A stretch of DNA of 25,266 nucleotides from Sporothrix humicola (GCA_021396245.1 WNYE01000167.1:1-25266), one strand, 5' to 3'; shown: positions 1-11,399, counted from the stretch's first letter. Numbers and translations are program-made. The notes: generated by a model not told the origin, from the sequence alone.

Positions 1-512
1 ATAAAAAAATTATATATATATAAATATAAATAACATTAAACTTAGGTATATAAATTTTCAAAATAAAAAAATAAAAAATAAAATAAAACATAACATATAA
101 AAAAAACCAAGAAATTATTTATTAATGAACCCTTATTTACATTATTATATATTTAGTTATTACACTTCACCCCCTCGTCTTTTAAAAACTTTATAACCAG
201 CTTAAAACAAAATAAACGTTTACGGGGAAATAACGTAAATACTTATATATATAAAAAAACCCGACATAAATATAATCCTTAAAAGAATACGAAGCGTACA
301 TAGTTTTGCCGGGTGATCGGCCTTTTAATGCACCGTTAAACTAGTAGATGGACTTAATACTATATATTTAAATAGTTGGATAAGGTATAATAAATAATAA
401 TAATAATAATAACTTAATTTTTTATTTTTCACTTAATATAACTTAGGTGTGTGACATAATAATTCTTATAAGACTAAAAGAATACGACAGTAAAACTGCA
501 AGACTACAGTCT
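1..512. other. Extremely AT-rich non-coding end
   Basis: Mostly A/T, with runs of TATATA, AAATAAAA and a short TAA/AAT triplet repeat near 389-411. I see no reading frame of note and no recognisable protein. It could be an AT-rich isochore or a repeat degraded by repeat-induced point mutation, but no intact copy is present for comparison. The SRR1-like gene ends at its right edge. Confidence 0.7.
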
Positions 513-1559
513 TTATTTCACCGGCTGCCAGTAAACAGACGTATCTGAGAAACAATAATCATGCACCTCTCGTGGAAATACAAACTCATCAAATGTAAGA
601 TGAACACACCGAAGACGCTCCAGTGCAGCAGACGCATCGCCAGCTGAAAACTGCGGCAAACTATTGATGAGAGTCAGTTGTACAGAAATCAAAACAAAAT
701 ACTGCATTGAGGACTCGTATAATAGCGGGCGAAATGATTGCCGTTGGTAAGACACGGCTGTCTACTTACTCTTCATACTTCTTAAACGTTGTACCGATAA
801 GCATGGCAGGCTTTGTGCCGGCAAGGCAGGACAAGTACTCACCCGTGGGGAGATGAATGGCAAAGACTAACGTCGAAGAGTCGATCAATCGAGATGCTGC
901 TGGCGACTCGACAACAGAATGGCCCAGGCTTTCCAGGTAGCTTTTGTCGAACTTGGTATACAATGGCTCCTGAAAAAAGCACTCGATAGGGTGACCACTT
1001 TGCTGACCTAGGTCGAGCATGGGTTTAAAATTGTTAGCATGCGAACACGGAAAAATTTATCTGTTCACGACGTAGCTCAGAGAGTTAAAAGCATAGAAAG
1101 GACTTCAAACACACTTAGCGTGGTGACAATAAGGAGGAATGCCTCGGTCTGGATATGAGCCCTCCTGATGGACTCGCCAAAATCGAGAGGACCCCCGAAC
1201 GAGCCGGCACCGAGACACACGGCCCGTGTGACGGTTGCATGACGAGGCGCATGTTTTTGGACCAGCCCGCCGAGGCTCGCGTAAGATGGCTGGCCGCGCC
1301 ACCAAGTAACGACACGTGAATGTTCAGACTCGATGTATGCGGGCACATTACCGTCACCACCGGTAACGGGAGTGGATGCAGCGCCGGAGACCGGCTCGTT
1401 GCTCGTTTCAACATCTTCCGGCGACCCGGATGGGCCATGGAAGCTCACGCTTCTGTCAGCCGCCCCGTGGCCTCGCTTGCGGCCTCTTTTGGCCGTAACA
1501 GTAATCCAGGATTCATTGTCTCGAGCATCACCGTCAGACGAACCCGGCGCCACTGGCAT
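513..1559 (-). CDS. SRR1-like domain protein, three exons
   Basis: Exons 1559-1115, 1007-770 and 660-513 give 276 residues. Intron 1 (1114-1008) has a GTGTGT donor and GCTAAC branch point; intron 2 (769-661) has GTAAGT and CTGAC. The first ~90 residues are polar, basic and probably disordered, including a KRGRKRG stretch. The SRR1 domain follows: VCLGAGSFGG near residue 110, then a PIECFFQEPLYTKFD segment, LGHSVVESPAA, and DSSTLVFAIHLPTGEY. The C-terminus ends in FSDTSVYWQP, typical of fungal members. SRR1 proteins take their name from a plant circadian/light-signalling gene; the biochemical role in fungi is not settled. Each splice junction restores the frame and family spacing. The start is the first ATG of an open frame lying opposite no other credible gene. 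It is divergent from the BIM1-like gene 2.5 kb away. Confidence 0.8.
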
Positions 1560-2148
1560 GTTCGATCAAACCAATCAAGCTCATATATGTAGATGCTATG
1601 TTGGGTACACATTCAGCCCATACGGCGAGTCCTATCGGCGGCGGACGGGCCCAGCCGAAACGTGTTTAAAAGCCTGCAACGACCACGCACCAGGACGACG
1701 GGGCGTGCGTGTAGGGTCAACGAGAGGCTCGATGAGGCTTAATTTCGTAGCTCGGCATGTGGTAGATGTCTACCCCTCGAGGCTCTCTATCGTGGTTTTT
1801 TTATGGAGTTATCATAAGCTTGGAAGCAACATGCTTTCGTTGGTAAATTTCCCCACCACCGGATGCCAAGAGGGCCCGACGAAGTTTAAGGCAAATTTAG
1901 AACAATTGAACGGTATTAGTACTGCGTCCTTGTCCAGCAAGATGTCACAATTAATAGTATTATGAATTGGCTTTGAACACTTGCCACACATGTATTTGTC
2001 TGAATTATCTCGTTAATGTAGATGAAGCTACAGCTTTTTTTAGAGATGAAGTTATGAACTGAAACGTTGGGATTGGAGTCCTGCAGCGCGGAATACCCAT
2101 GTCACGGACTCGCACTTTATCCTACCGTATCCACAGTAATACGTCGTA
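1560..2148. other. Intergenic DNA upstream of SRR1-like gene
   Basis: No gene recognised. A plus-strand open frame runs from 1333 to 1965, but it starts antisense to SRR1 exon 1 and resembles nothing known. The stretch presumably holds the SRR1 promoter. It ends at TACGTCGTA, the left flank of the inverted-repeat element. Confidence 0.5.
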
Positions 2149-2623
2149 CAGTCGGTGGACAAAAATAAAGTGTTGTTGCCTTAACATATGGTAAAATTAA
2201 AATTTCACCCCCTGGAAACTCACTGAATATTCACTGAAATGCTCCAAAATTCGAGGACTGGATAAATACAGTCAAAATTAAGAGCATTCTTCAATAAATT
2301 TGTATTCGAATAACTTCTGCTTGCTGTGTAAATACTCAAAGTTTTGATTTTAAAATTTTTGGATTTTTTGTTAGGGGCACCATACAAATATCTGTTAAGA
2401 ATTTGCTCCACTTTAGTTTTTATTGTACGAAAACTTCACCTTTAATATTTATTAAAAATGTAAAGAGTACGAATTAAATAATTACCATTTATCTCTTTGC
2501 ATAATTAATTTCAAGTGATTTGAATTGAAATTGGTTGATTTTGCAGGGATTGTTGTGTGTAGACTTTTGTTAGTATTTGTATGGGAAAAATGGCCACACG
2601 ACTTTTTTTTTGTCCTAACACTG
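2149..2623. mobile_element. 475-bp non-autonomous DNA transposon (MITE-like), TA-flanked
   Basis: The left end (2149-2180) begins CAGTCGGTGGACAAAAATAA. The right end (2592-2623), read on the opposite strand, begins CAGTGTTAGGACAAAAAAAA. The two 32-nt ends match at 24 of 32 positions. TA lies directly outside both ends (2147-2148 and 2624-2625), as expected for Tc1/mariner-type insertion. The flanks also share TACGTCGT (2140-2147 and 2624-2631), so a 9-bp near-duplication is possible, although the right flank itself repeats TACGTCGT. The interior is AT-rich, unlike its surroundings, and has no transposase-like frame. Family assignment is inference; the inverted ends and flanks are directly visible. 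Confidence 0.7.
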
Positions 2624-4096
2624 TACGTCGTTACGTCGTACTTTATTGCAGCTTGTGGCCAACAGTCTGCCCCAATTGGCTCGCGGGAAGCCATTCTCTA
2701 AGCGCCCGCCAACCCTGTCCTCGAGCCACACCTTCCCTCTTCCGCACTGGTGGCCCAACGTGGGCGCTTAAAGAACACTGCCTTCATCCAGTATTTTGGC
2801 TCTTGCTGTGGACACCCTTGCCCATCTGCAGAAGTAAGATACTCATCACAATGTAATACACAAGCACGTCGTACGGAGTAATACTGTGTACTCCGTACAT
2901 TCGAATCCCATAGGCCGTGTGTTGGGACTGCAGGTGACGAGCGGCCCAATACACGTTGTTATTGGTTGGCACCTTACCATGACCATCCAGCCCCCTGTGA
3001 CGGTCAGTGGGCGACTCGCTCATCACCCTGTCATATCTGCACGTTTCATTGGTCAGATATGTGATGGTGAACAGGGGTGCATGTTGATGGCCCGGCTCAC
3101 TTCCTCTTCCCGCTCTTGTGGGATGAATGGCGCTTGGAAACCGCTCGACAATTTGGCACCTTTCATTGAGATTATTGCCCTTGAGCATTGGGTGTTGTGT
3201 ACCGAGTAGCCATTTCGACCATCTGGGGCCAGGCCACTCGGCGGCTGGGAGTGCGGGATGTGGAGAATGCTAAATAGATGGCTTTTGGATGCCATGGGGT
3301 CATTAGACGAGTTGCAGACTGGGGGCCGACATTCAATGTGGGCTGGCAACCATGAACCGCATGTACAGTACTCTGTATGCACGTACTTGTCCCCCCCATC
3401 CTGCTTGATTCTGTGGTTGTGTTAATGTTGTCTGCTGTGCAAGGTGTCTTATGGATAGTGTATGGAGGACATGCTTGGACGCTGGTTGGGGTGATATGCC
3501 GCCCATGCAGACAATTCTGTGCGTATTCTTGTGCTCGACCCCTCTCGATGTGGTCTCCTGCCGCCATCCCGTTGGTCAAAATACAAATCGTTTCCAGTAA
3601 GGATGCCGTGTGCAACACCCCATCCCGTGGGGAGCATTTCTATATTTGTTCCCGCACCCCGTCTCCCACCGACTCTCTTTTATCCTTCTTTTTGAAGATG
3701 TCTTTTCTTCACAATCGTCTTGACCAGTCTGGTTTATATATCAGGCTCCTGATCACCTCTCTCTCTCTCGCCCTTTCTCGTTTGAATTTATATATATTTG
3801 TTTACTTTCCCTCTCATCTGCCATTCCGGCATCTTGCGGCTATTTTCCTCATCGACGCCACGGCCCTCTCGGCAGCCGTCTATTCCCATCGTGAGAACAG
3901 CTTGTCCCCGACAGTGCCACCCCACGCAGCGTTCTCCTTTATAACGGGTGCCTGGAAATCGGCCAATACCGAGCCTGTTAATTCTGCTAGGCATTGGAAA
4001 AGGGACACCACAAACAGACGGAGTCACCCATTGCTACGCTAGCAGCAGAAGACATCGCAAGTCTCACAGCTCACGGCCATCCGGCATCACATCAAG
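2624..4096. other. Intergenic DNA and promoter of the BIM1-like gene
   Basis: No gene recognised. Contents include a perfect inverted pair of the GTACGGAGTA motif at 2871-2898, an interrupted hairpin at 3021-3066, and a pyrimidine-rich stretch at about 3655-3780 with a CTCTCTCTCTCG tract, a common feature of fungal promoters and leaders. A 221-codon open frame at 3377-4042 crosses the CT-rich region and matches nothing I know, so I treat it as chance. Confidence 0.5.
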
Positions 4097-5001
4097 ATGA
4101 TCCTATCGCTACTTATCGCGATTTCCAGTGCTCTGCTGGTGTCTGCACACACCGTGTTGACATACCCAGGATGGAGAGGTGACAATTTGATCACCAATGC
4201 CACATTTCCATATGGCATGCAGTGGATGTATCCATGTAAGAGTCTTTGCCGCTGCATTCTCGTGTTGTTATTTATTGTCCAGGCGTGAGACCGCATGGCA
4301 AATATCAGAGACCCCTTTTGACAGTTTTCTTCTTCTTTCCTCACAGGCGGTGGCATGAAAACGACCACAAACCGAACTTATTGGCCGGTTTCTGGCGGGG
4401 CTATCGCATTTCAACCTGGCTGGTTCCAGGGCCATGCCACTGCGCAGATATTCATAAACCTGGGTTTCGGCACTGACGGGCCCGACGGCGGTCCGCCCAA
4501 CATGTCGAACCCCATGATCCCCCAGTTTGGCATCATCGGCCCCTCCAAAAACCCTTACCCGGGAACCGTGTGCCTTCCTCAGGTTCCTCTCCCCGTGAAC
4601 GCGTCCGTCAAGGTTGGCGACAATGCTACAATCCAGGTCGTTGAATTGGCTGTTCATGGTGCAGCCTTGTATTCTGTGAGTGCCTTGCTCTAACTTTCGC
4701 CTGACCTTGTTTTGTTATGAACCCTTACATTAACCAGACTCCTCAGTGTGTGGATATCACATTTGTCGACGATAACGATCCGCGGCTTGCCAATGTCAAC
4801 GAAACCAACTGTTTTAACAGCACTGACATTGGCTTTTCTGATGTATATACCATTACCACAAAAGCTGCTGGAAGCAACGGGACTACGTCAGGGGCAGTGG
4901 CGTCTTTTATGTTCCGGAGATCACAGCACACGGCATCCGTTTGGATGCAGATCGCAGGTTGGTTGCCCGTCGTCACCGGTGGACTGTGGCTGTTGATGTG
5001 A
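4097..5001 (+). CDS. BIM1-like (X325) secreted copper protein, GPI-anchor type
   Basis: Exons 4097-4235, 4347-4675 and 4747-5001 give 240 residues. Residues 1-17 are a signal peptide, and cleavage after SA leaves His18 as the mature N-terminus, the copper-brace histidine of this family. HTVLTYPGWRGDNL directly after cleavage and FPYGMQWMYPCGG are hallmark stretches. The C-terminus is a hydrophobic segment (about 221-240, ending GGLWLLM) after a serine/threonine-rich region, fitting a GPI signal. Several NxS/T sites suggest glycosylation. Family members have an LPMO-like fold but bind copper for uptake rather than cutting polysaccharide (Cryptococcus Bim1), or act at the cell wall. Intron 1 (4236-4346) and intron 2 (4676-4746) have GTAAGA and GTGAGT donors. 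An alternative acceptor at 4737 would add three residues (TPQ). It is convergent with DOA1. Confidence 0.9.
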
Positions 5002-5655
5002 TTGTTTGTCTATGCCCGAGTGGCCTTGTATACCTAGTGATACCACCCTTGTTTACTTTTCTCCATCCCCAGCCTTTGTATGCACCGTGTCTTCTTTTCG
5101 CCGGTGCCTTTTTTTCGGAACGGGGGACACCGCTGCCATATATGTCTAAGGCCAGCCTTAGCAAGATGGTGCATGTCTTTTTTTAACTTTACTATTTGTA
5201 TATATTGTATTTCCCGAGTAGGCAGATTGTCTTTTCTATTGCCACGGCGCCACGGCGTTTTTATTTCTGTATTCTTGAGGCTTAACAGGGCCGTAATGAC
5301 TCGTCCTTTGATTTTTTATCTGATAACGAAAAACCATGTTCGTTGCCTTGATATAAGCGATTAGCGACAAGAGCCTGGAACCACCGGTCCTTGATGGAAG
5401 TCACTTATTCAACAACGACTGATAATTATTTCTCGGGGGGTTTATTGCGGACCGCTACGTTAGGATCTTGTTATATAGAGTAGTTGATGATGATGGAGCG
5501 TTACTAGAATCACTTCATATTGAAAATGGTTGGGTTAAGTTGAAACTCAACTCTGTGATGTACACATATAAAATGTATTTGATTTGACAGATACACCTGC
5601 CTGTGTCAACGGCGATTGATACATTTGTTGCCCAACCCATTAAATCCCTGGCTAC
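5002..5655. other. Intergenic region between convergent genes
   Basis: The 3' flanks of the BIM1-like gene and DOA1. It is T-rich on the left and has no credible coding frame. Confidence 0.5.
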
Positions 5656-8191
5656 TCATGCTGCGAGAATCTTCAGAACCTTCTCGCCTGCTGACTTGAT
5701 TCTGTCCTCTTCTGATTTGCTTATAGCCAAGTTAATCCAGGTGCGAGCACTGGCCGACCGTACTTGAGCAGCTAAATCACTCTGCCCAGGGATACTTGCA
5801 AGGTTACCAAGCGCAATCAAAGACCGATATACCACCTCGGCATCGCTGAGGTCCAAGATTGGTACGGCAAGGAGTTTAATTAACCTGGCCAGCGAGTCTC
5901 CAATCGAGTTGTGGCCCGTGGCTTCTTGCTCCCGAAGAGCGAATGACGTGATATTGCTGGCAGCGGATGCCCAAGCAACCATCATATTGCGATTCTTTCT
6001 TCCCGTAATGTCGAGGATGTGAGAGAGAAACTCGACAATCTCACACGAGTTTTTTGCGGCCAGTTTCTGACCAGGCGTAGTGACAAACAGGTTTGTAATG
6101 AGACGGAGTGCCATCATGGCATTGTTTTCCACAGACTTCGGATCAGCCACTAGATCCGTACCGCTCTCTTTAGGATATTCTGTGATGCTTGGCAGCAAGA
6201 CGTTTAAAATATCCTCGCCTTGGGAACCGGTGTATTCCGAGAGTGACGGTGAAGGGGCCATGCACCGCAGAAGGTCCAGGAAAGGGAGCCTGTCTTTATA
6301 GGGCCATGTTGTTGCTGCACGTAAGACGAGCGACACGATGTTTGGTTCAAGGTAAAAGGACTCGGTTGCAACAGCGGGGGCCATGGCAGGAACAGTCGTG
6401 GGGACCAAGGGCACAGATTTGGAAAGAGCTTGAGCCAGAGATGCCAGTTGCTCTATTTCTTCTGACCCGAAATAAATATCGCTCTCTTGTTGTAGAGTGC
6501 TGTTGACGGTCTTTATCCTATTTAAAACAGCTGTTGGTGTGCATTATATTAATAAAACGCCATGAACGTGCGCGAACTTGGTGATAAATCCCCGAACACG
6601 GATGAGGTAACAAAAGGGCCAAAATGAACTTACGTGCGAAATTGCTCTGTGACAAGGTGATGAATACTGCGTGCGGCCCCAGTGGATGGTCAAACCTGGC
6701 ATCTCCACCCGCATTCGACGTCGAGGCAGTTGTTGGACTTTGCGCCATTGGGCTTGTGGTCGTGTTTATGGCAGATGGTGCTTCAGTCTCTTGGGACGAC
6801 GAGTCCACAACAGAGCCGACAAGTAGCCACTGATTTTGCCCTGGAACGAATATGTAAGGATGTGCTAGTTGATACAGATACAGAAGCGAAGATATCAAGC
6901 CAAGTGGCTCCACTTACCAACGGACCACTGGTAGACGCTGATATTTCCGTTTCCGGAATTTATCATGACTGTTTGGCCTTCCTTTGTGCCTGATTTCGTT
7001 TCAATGAACTCTGGTCCCGGGAGAGTGTTCGGGTTGACGTCGCCCATCTGTTGTTGGGGTATGGCTGATTGTTGGACCGACTCAGCAAATTCTTTCAGGG
7101 CGTTCTCGGAGGCAATCTGCCTATGGTCCCTCGAGAAGATGCGAGCTACATTGTCGCTCGCACCAGTCGCAAAATCGCCTGTCTTCTGGCAAACAGAAAC
7201 AGACCAAATCGACAGCGCCGGGTGTGTGATGGTTTGTACACACGACTGGTCCTTCCAAACTCGCACAGTACGGTCTTCACTAGAGCTGACCAGCTCGCCA
7301 GAGGGTAAGCTGTCCAAGGCGTAGATGAAACTTTCGTGGCCACGAAGAACCCCGACCTCGGCCCCGCTGAACTGCCACAGGCGGATCATAAAGTCATTCC
7401 CGGCGCTTGCTACCTGGGCACCACTTGGGTGCTTGCGAACACGACACAATGCGCGCACAACGTCAGGCGTCCGAATGATGACTCCAGGTTGCAGTTCTCC
7501 TTCCTTTTCCCTCTTCGTTTGAAGGCTATAGCCACGAATGACATGGTCGGCAGAGCCGGTCATTATTATGGTATTGCTGTAGGCGAGGACGGCCCATATG
7601 GCTCTTTGCTTGTCGTTGGGATCAGGGCCAACGAGTTCCAGGTCAACTTCCCAAGTGCTGGTATTCCATAGCTTCGTACGCCCATCCCAGTCGCCAGAGA
7701 CAGCAAAGTCGCCACTGGGAGAGACGCTGAGTGCCGACACATTGCTGGTATGACCAGATAGCAAGGCGACGCGAGCTTCGGTTATATCCGCGTCTGGTTT
7801 TCGGACCTCGACCGTTTGGCCATGGCTTCCGGCGAGAACAAGGCCACGCGGATACTGCGGACGACTCTCTGAAGGGGGAAGGAAGGCAAGGGAGTTGAAT
7901 GAGTAGGGTCCCTGGGCCAGCAAGTTGCCAGTGTAAGAAGGCGGAGGCGAGGATGTTTCGTGCCACGCTTGCACAGTACAGTCTCTAGAGGCTGTGAACA
8001 CTGAACCAGGAATTGGAAAGCAAACGGCGCGAACCTGAACGTTTGTTAGTATTAACAGAGTTGAACTCCTTGATTCTCAATTCATGCTGCTAGGATGCAA
8101 GGGCTCTTTTATGACAAGGAGGTCCTAAGCCTACATCTTTTTCGTGCCCGACCAGGCTTGCCGACAGCTGGAAGTCGTTGTTGCTAGCCAT
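5656..8191 (-). CDS. DOA1: Doa1/Ufd3/PLAA ubiquitin-binding WD40 protein with shortened PFU domain
   Basis: Exons 8191-8135, 8034-6918, 6840-6634 and 6530-5656 give 751 residues. WD40 repeats occupy about 10-320, starting LVGHEKDVRAVCFP and including GHTSNVSALSVSPSGD and GHESFIYALDSLPSGE. The PFU domain begins near 350 (LPGPEFIETKSGTKEG, YQWS, VGSVVD) but breaks off at about 404 into a Ser/Thr-rich linker. The usual YDYVFDVDI and LPYN half is absent. The PUL domain fills about 443-751 (armadillo-like; TWPYKDRLPFLDLLRCM, AEVVYRSLIALGNLAS). The family binds ubiquitin through WD40/PFU and Cdc48/p97 through PUL, acting in ubiquitin recycling, sorting and ribophagy. Introns: 8134-8035 (TACTAAC branch), 6917-6841, 6633-6531; all junctions keep frame. 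It is divergent from STRAP, with about 860 bp shared upstream. Confidence 0.9.
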
Positions 8192-9051
8192 GGCGGTGTT
8201 GAAAAGGGTAAAGTGAGATGCTGATGGAGTGACAAACCACCCGAGCTTTTTCTGGCGGAAGATTAAGGTTGTTGGGGGGGTGTGATAGATGGGAAGGGAT
8301 GGTAACTGCGGCGAGGAACCCAATAGTGGCTGGAGAGTAATGGTGAAGTTGTCTGGTTGCGAGCATGCAGGCTGGACAGAGAAGTATTTATCGTTGTCAA
8401 CTTATGATTGATAATGGCGGGGCGACAGACATGTGCCATTGACGTTCGCAGGAAGGAAGCCTGGAGGAGCTTCCTTACCTTGCCCCTCCCCCCCCTGACT
8501 GCCCCTATTGGCCAGATGTGCCAAGGCAGGTCCTGAGCTTCTCCAGAGAACGAGACATGGAACCAACGAGCCCCAAGACCTCCTTCCCCCTCAATCTGCA
8601 ACATATCGCACTAGTACTTTTTTGGTTCATATCCTAAAGTCTATTCAAGGGTTTCGTTTTGCATCTTTTTTTCTTTCTTTTCTCTCTTTTTTTTTCTTTT
8701 CAACCACACGGCGCTATTCCTTTTGTTCTTTGCTTCCCTTTAATATTGCATAGCATATACCGACACAGGCGTTTCTTTCCGGCATCGCATTGTCTCCATT
8801 GATTTAACTGCCTCCTCATCGTCTCCGACAGTATCTTGGCTCAGAAAGCAGTTGTGGTTCAGATCGCACCTACTCACGAAACTCACGAAGCTGCTAGTTG
8901 CAGCCACTCGCCCCTTCCTAATCGACGGACAGAACACCTACTTCGTACCTCCAACAAACAGATATCCTTTTCGACCTGCCCCAACATCAACAAACAAAGT
9001 TTCAACACCTTTCGCAATCTTTTCTACTCAGCTTACTTCCCACCACCAGTC
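8192..9051. promoter_or_regulatory. Shared upstream region of DOA1 and STRAP
   Basis: 860 bp between two divergent start codons, so both promoters and leaders should lie here. A strong pyrimidine tract (about 8664-8702, runs of T with C) precedes the STRAP leader. The 150 bases before the STRAP ATG are CA-rich and G-poor, typical of a highly expressed fungal 5' leader (CCACCAGTCATG at the start). No coding frame is supported. Confidence 0.5.
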
Positions 9052-10440
9052 ATGTCGGGTAACGCCCCCGAATCTCGTCAATACGTGCCGCTCACCTGCC
9101 ATGGACATTCACGGCCTGTGCCTCACATCAGTTTCTCGTCCATGACAAAAGACGAGGATTACTACATGATTTCGGCCTGCAAAGGTGTGTTGTTTTTGCA
9201 AGTCTCCTGTTTCGCGGTCCCGCCACTGCTCTTGCGTTGCTGATTCTAGACCCAACCACGCTCGGAAACTGCCCTTTCTTATGACTGACGCCAATCAGAT
9301 GGAAACCCCATGCTTCGTGATGGCAAGACGGGCGACTGGTAAGTTTTCGGACAACTGGTCTTCCCCCCACCTGGGCGGTCTTGCTGACCAGAATAGGATA
9401 GGGACTTTTATCGGACACAAAGGCGCTGTTTGGCAGGCCAAGCTCAGCCATGATGCGTCAACGGCTGCTACCGGATCGGCCGACTTCACAGCGTAAGTTT
9501 TTCCGTTATGATATCTTTTCTACGTGTTCGGCCACTAACCCCCTACTGACGAAATTAAGGAAGGTGTGGGACACCCATACTGGAGAGTTGTTGTATACCC
9601 TCCAACACAACCATATTGTACGAGCCATTGCTTACCCTCCCCACAACGCCGATATGATCGCCACAGGCGGGTTTGAAAAGAAGCTCCGAATCTTTGACCT
9701 GGCGGGAGTACGACCTCCACCCAACTCGCCTTCCAGTGTCCCAATAGACCCCGTCATCTTGGAGGCGGCGTCCGCCTTCGAGATCGGTGCTGGAGTGCAC
9801 AAGGACTCGATCAAATTCATTGTATGGACGAATGTTCCGACGACCCTTGTGACGGCATCCGGAAATACTTTGCGCTGGTTCGATATACCTACCGTGAGCT
9901 GTTTCCGTGAAGAAACATTGGATGGTGAGATCAAGTCATGCGAAGTTGTTGCCTTGGCCCCTGGACACAGCGACCCTAAAGATATAGGTGATGGCAACCC
10001 TATACTCGCCGTTGCCGCCGGAAAGGCAGTTTATTTCTGGGACGGAGAACAGTTCGACCATAGGGTTAAATCATTTGAGCTTTTACACGGTGCAGCTAGC
10101 GTCGGCCTTGATCTTAAAGGCCGGAAATTTGCTGTTGGCGAAGAACCTGGTACATGGGTTCGCGTGTATTCATGGGATGACGGGAGCGAGATTGGTACGT
10201 TTTCAATGGCACGATAAATGCGCATTATGTATCCGTGGTTGAGGTTTCTTGTTGCTGACACTTGCAGACATTTTAAAGGGCCACCATGGCCCAGTCTGGT
10301 CAATCGCATTTTCGCCAGACGGGAGGCTGTATGCGACTGGCTCCGAAGACGGCACTATTAAGATGTGGAAAAATTGTGAAGGGTTTTATGGCCTTTGGAA
10401 GGGCAATGCTGGTAGCTCCCCGGACAAGTTGACGGAGTAG
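9052..10440 (+). CDS. STRAP/unrip-type WD40 protein, five exons
   Basis: Exons 9052-9184, 9299-9338, 9397-9492, 9560-10194 and 10268-10440 give 358 residues, the usual family length. It opens with a short tail then LTCHGHSRPVPHISFS, the first repeat of STRAP/unrip. Later signatures are NPMLRDGKTGDWIGTFIGHK, GAVWQAKLSHDASTAATGSA, KVWDTHTGELLYTLQHNHIV, GGFEKKLRIFDL, and the last repeat GHHGPVWSIAFSPDGR with ATGSEDGTIKMWKN. In animals STRAP binds the SMN complex and TGF-beta receptors; fungal relatives are seven-bladed propellers with scaffold roles. Introns are 9185-9298, 9339-9396, 9493-9559 and 10195-10267. Exon 2 is only 40 nt, and its placement rests on the frame change that restores the conserved DGNPMLRDGKTGDW. 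It is convergent with SPT8. Confidence 0.92.
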
Positions 10441-11399
10441 GGTTCTCGACCAACTGCCGGTGATCCAGCGGGGTTTGAAGGCCTGGACGTTAGCTGCCCA
10501 CTTCCCATGGAACGTGATGCAATAAGCAGTCGCAGTGTTTCCCTTCAGGGCGTTTTAGAAACCTCGCAAGTATTTTCCGACATGCCTGCGAGTACAGTGT
10601 GCACCAGATTTAGCAGCATGTCTTTTACGGAGGAGGATGCCATCCCAAGACCGGATAAGTTTGGCACGGGACATCACAGCAGTGGTGCAGACAGGGCGTG
10701 CTGGCAGACACCGCGGCGTGTTTCCCATCCCTTGACGGTGCCAGAAAACAATACCATGTCCCAAACCGAAACATTTATGGATATGCCAAGAGATTCCCTT
10801 TTGCCAAACTCGATGTGTGCGGGCAGTAGCCAAACGCCGCGAAGCTGTGCCCCCACTGACGTTTCATTTCCCACAAACAGACCGGCTGTTTACGAAAGGG
10901 AACAATGTTGGCTGTGTGCGTATCGGTATTACTGTCGGCCTTGGACCAAGGCCGCTTTGTCTTCTTACTGTCATCGTATACCATAATGACTCAAGGAACT
11001 TCATACGGAGGTTTAGGCAGCCTTACACCTGTCAACTAACCGGTAAGAGGGAATGGATTTTATTAAGATCAATGAACCAACATGTTTCCCGCACCGCTTT
11101 CTTTTAAGTCAAGTGATTTTACCCTCGGGCTAGAACGGAGTTTTTAAGTAATATAGATATTGAAGGCATTTCAACATCACCACGCCACGCTGACTGCAAT
11201 CGAGGGCCTGTGATTGCTTGGAGTGTTCAACCTCTATCGAATTGATACGTTGCCGCTGGGTTGTCTTTTCGTATGTAAAATACGCAACGGGGTATTGATT
11301 CAGGCGAAGTGTATCAATAAACAAAACAACCACACGCACAAACAACAAACAAGCCGCTTAAAAGTTGTTGGTATTCTAATCTCACTGAGCTAGATTGTC
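10441..11399. other. Intergenic region between convergent STRAP and SPT8
   Basis: It holds the 3' ends of two genes. A 159-codon ATG-initiated frame lies at 10507-10986 (+), starting MERDAISSRSVSLQG and ending in a Cys/Tyr-rich tail. I do not recognise it, and it has no clear domain, signal peptide or transmembrane segment. It may be a chance open frame in the 3' flank. The rest (11000-11399) is AT-rich and empty. Confidence 0.4.

Noticed and set aside
1333..1965. 210-codon plus-strand open frame
   Set aside because: It overlaps SRR1 exon 1 antisense, has no recognisable domain, and continues into ordinary intergenic sequence.
2220..2411. 63-codon frame inside the inverted-repeat element as a transposase remnant
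   Set aside because: Composition is simply AT-rich and no catalytic motif or transposase similarity is visible.
3377..4042. 221-codon plus-strand open frame before the BIM1-like gene
   Set aside because: It runs through the CT-rich promoter/leader; its hydrophobic segments simply reflect T/C-rich codons, and it matches no family.
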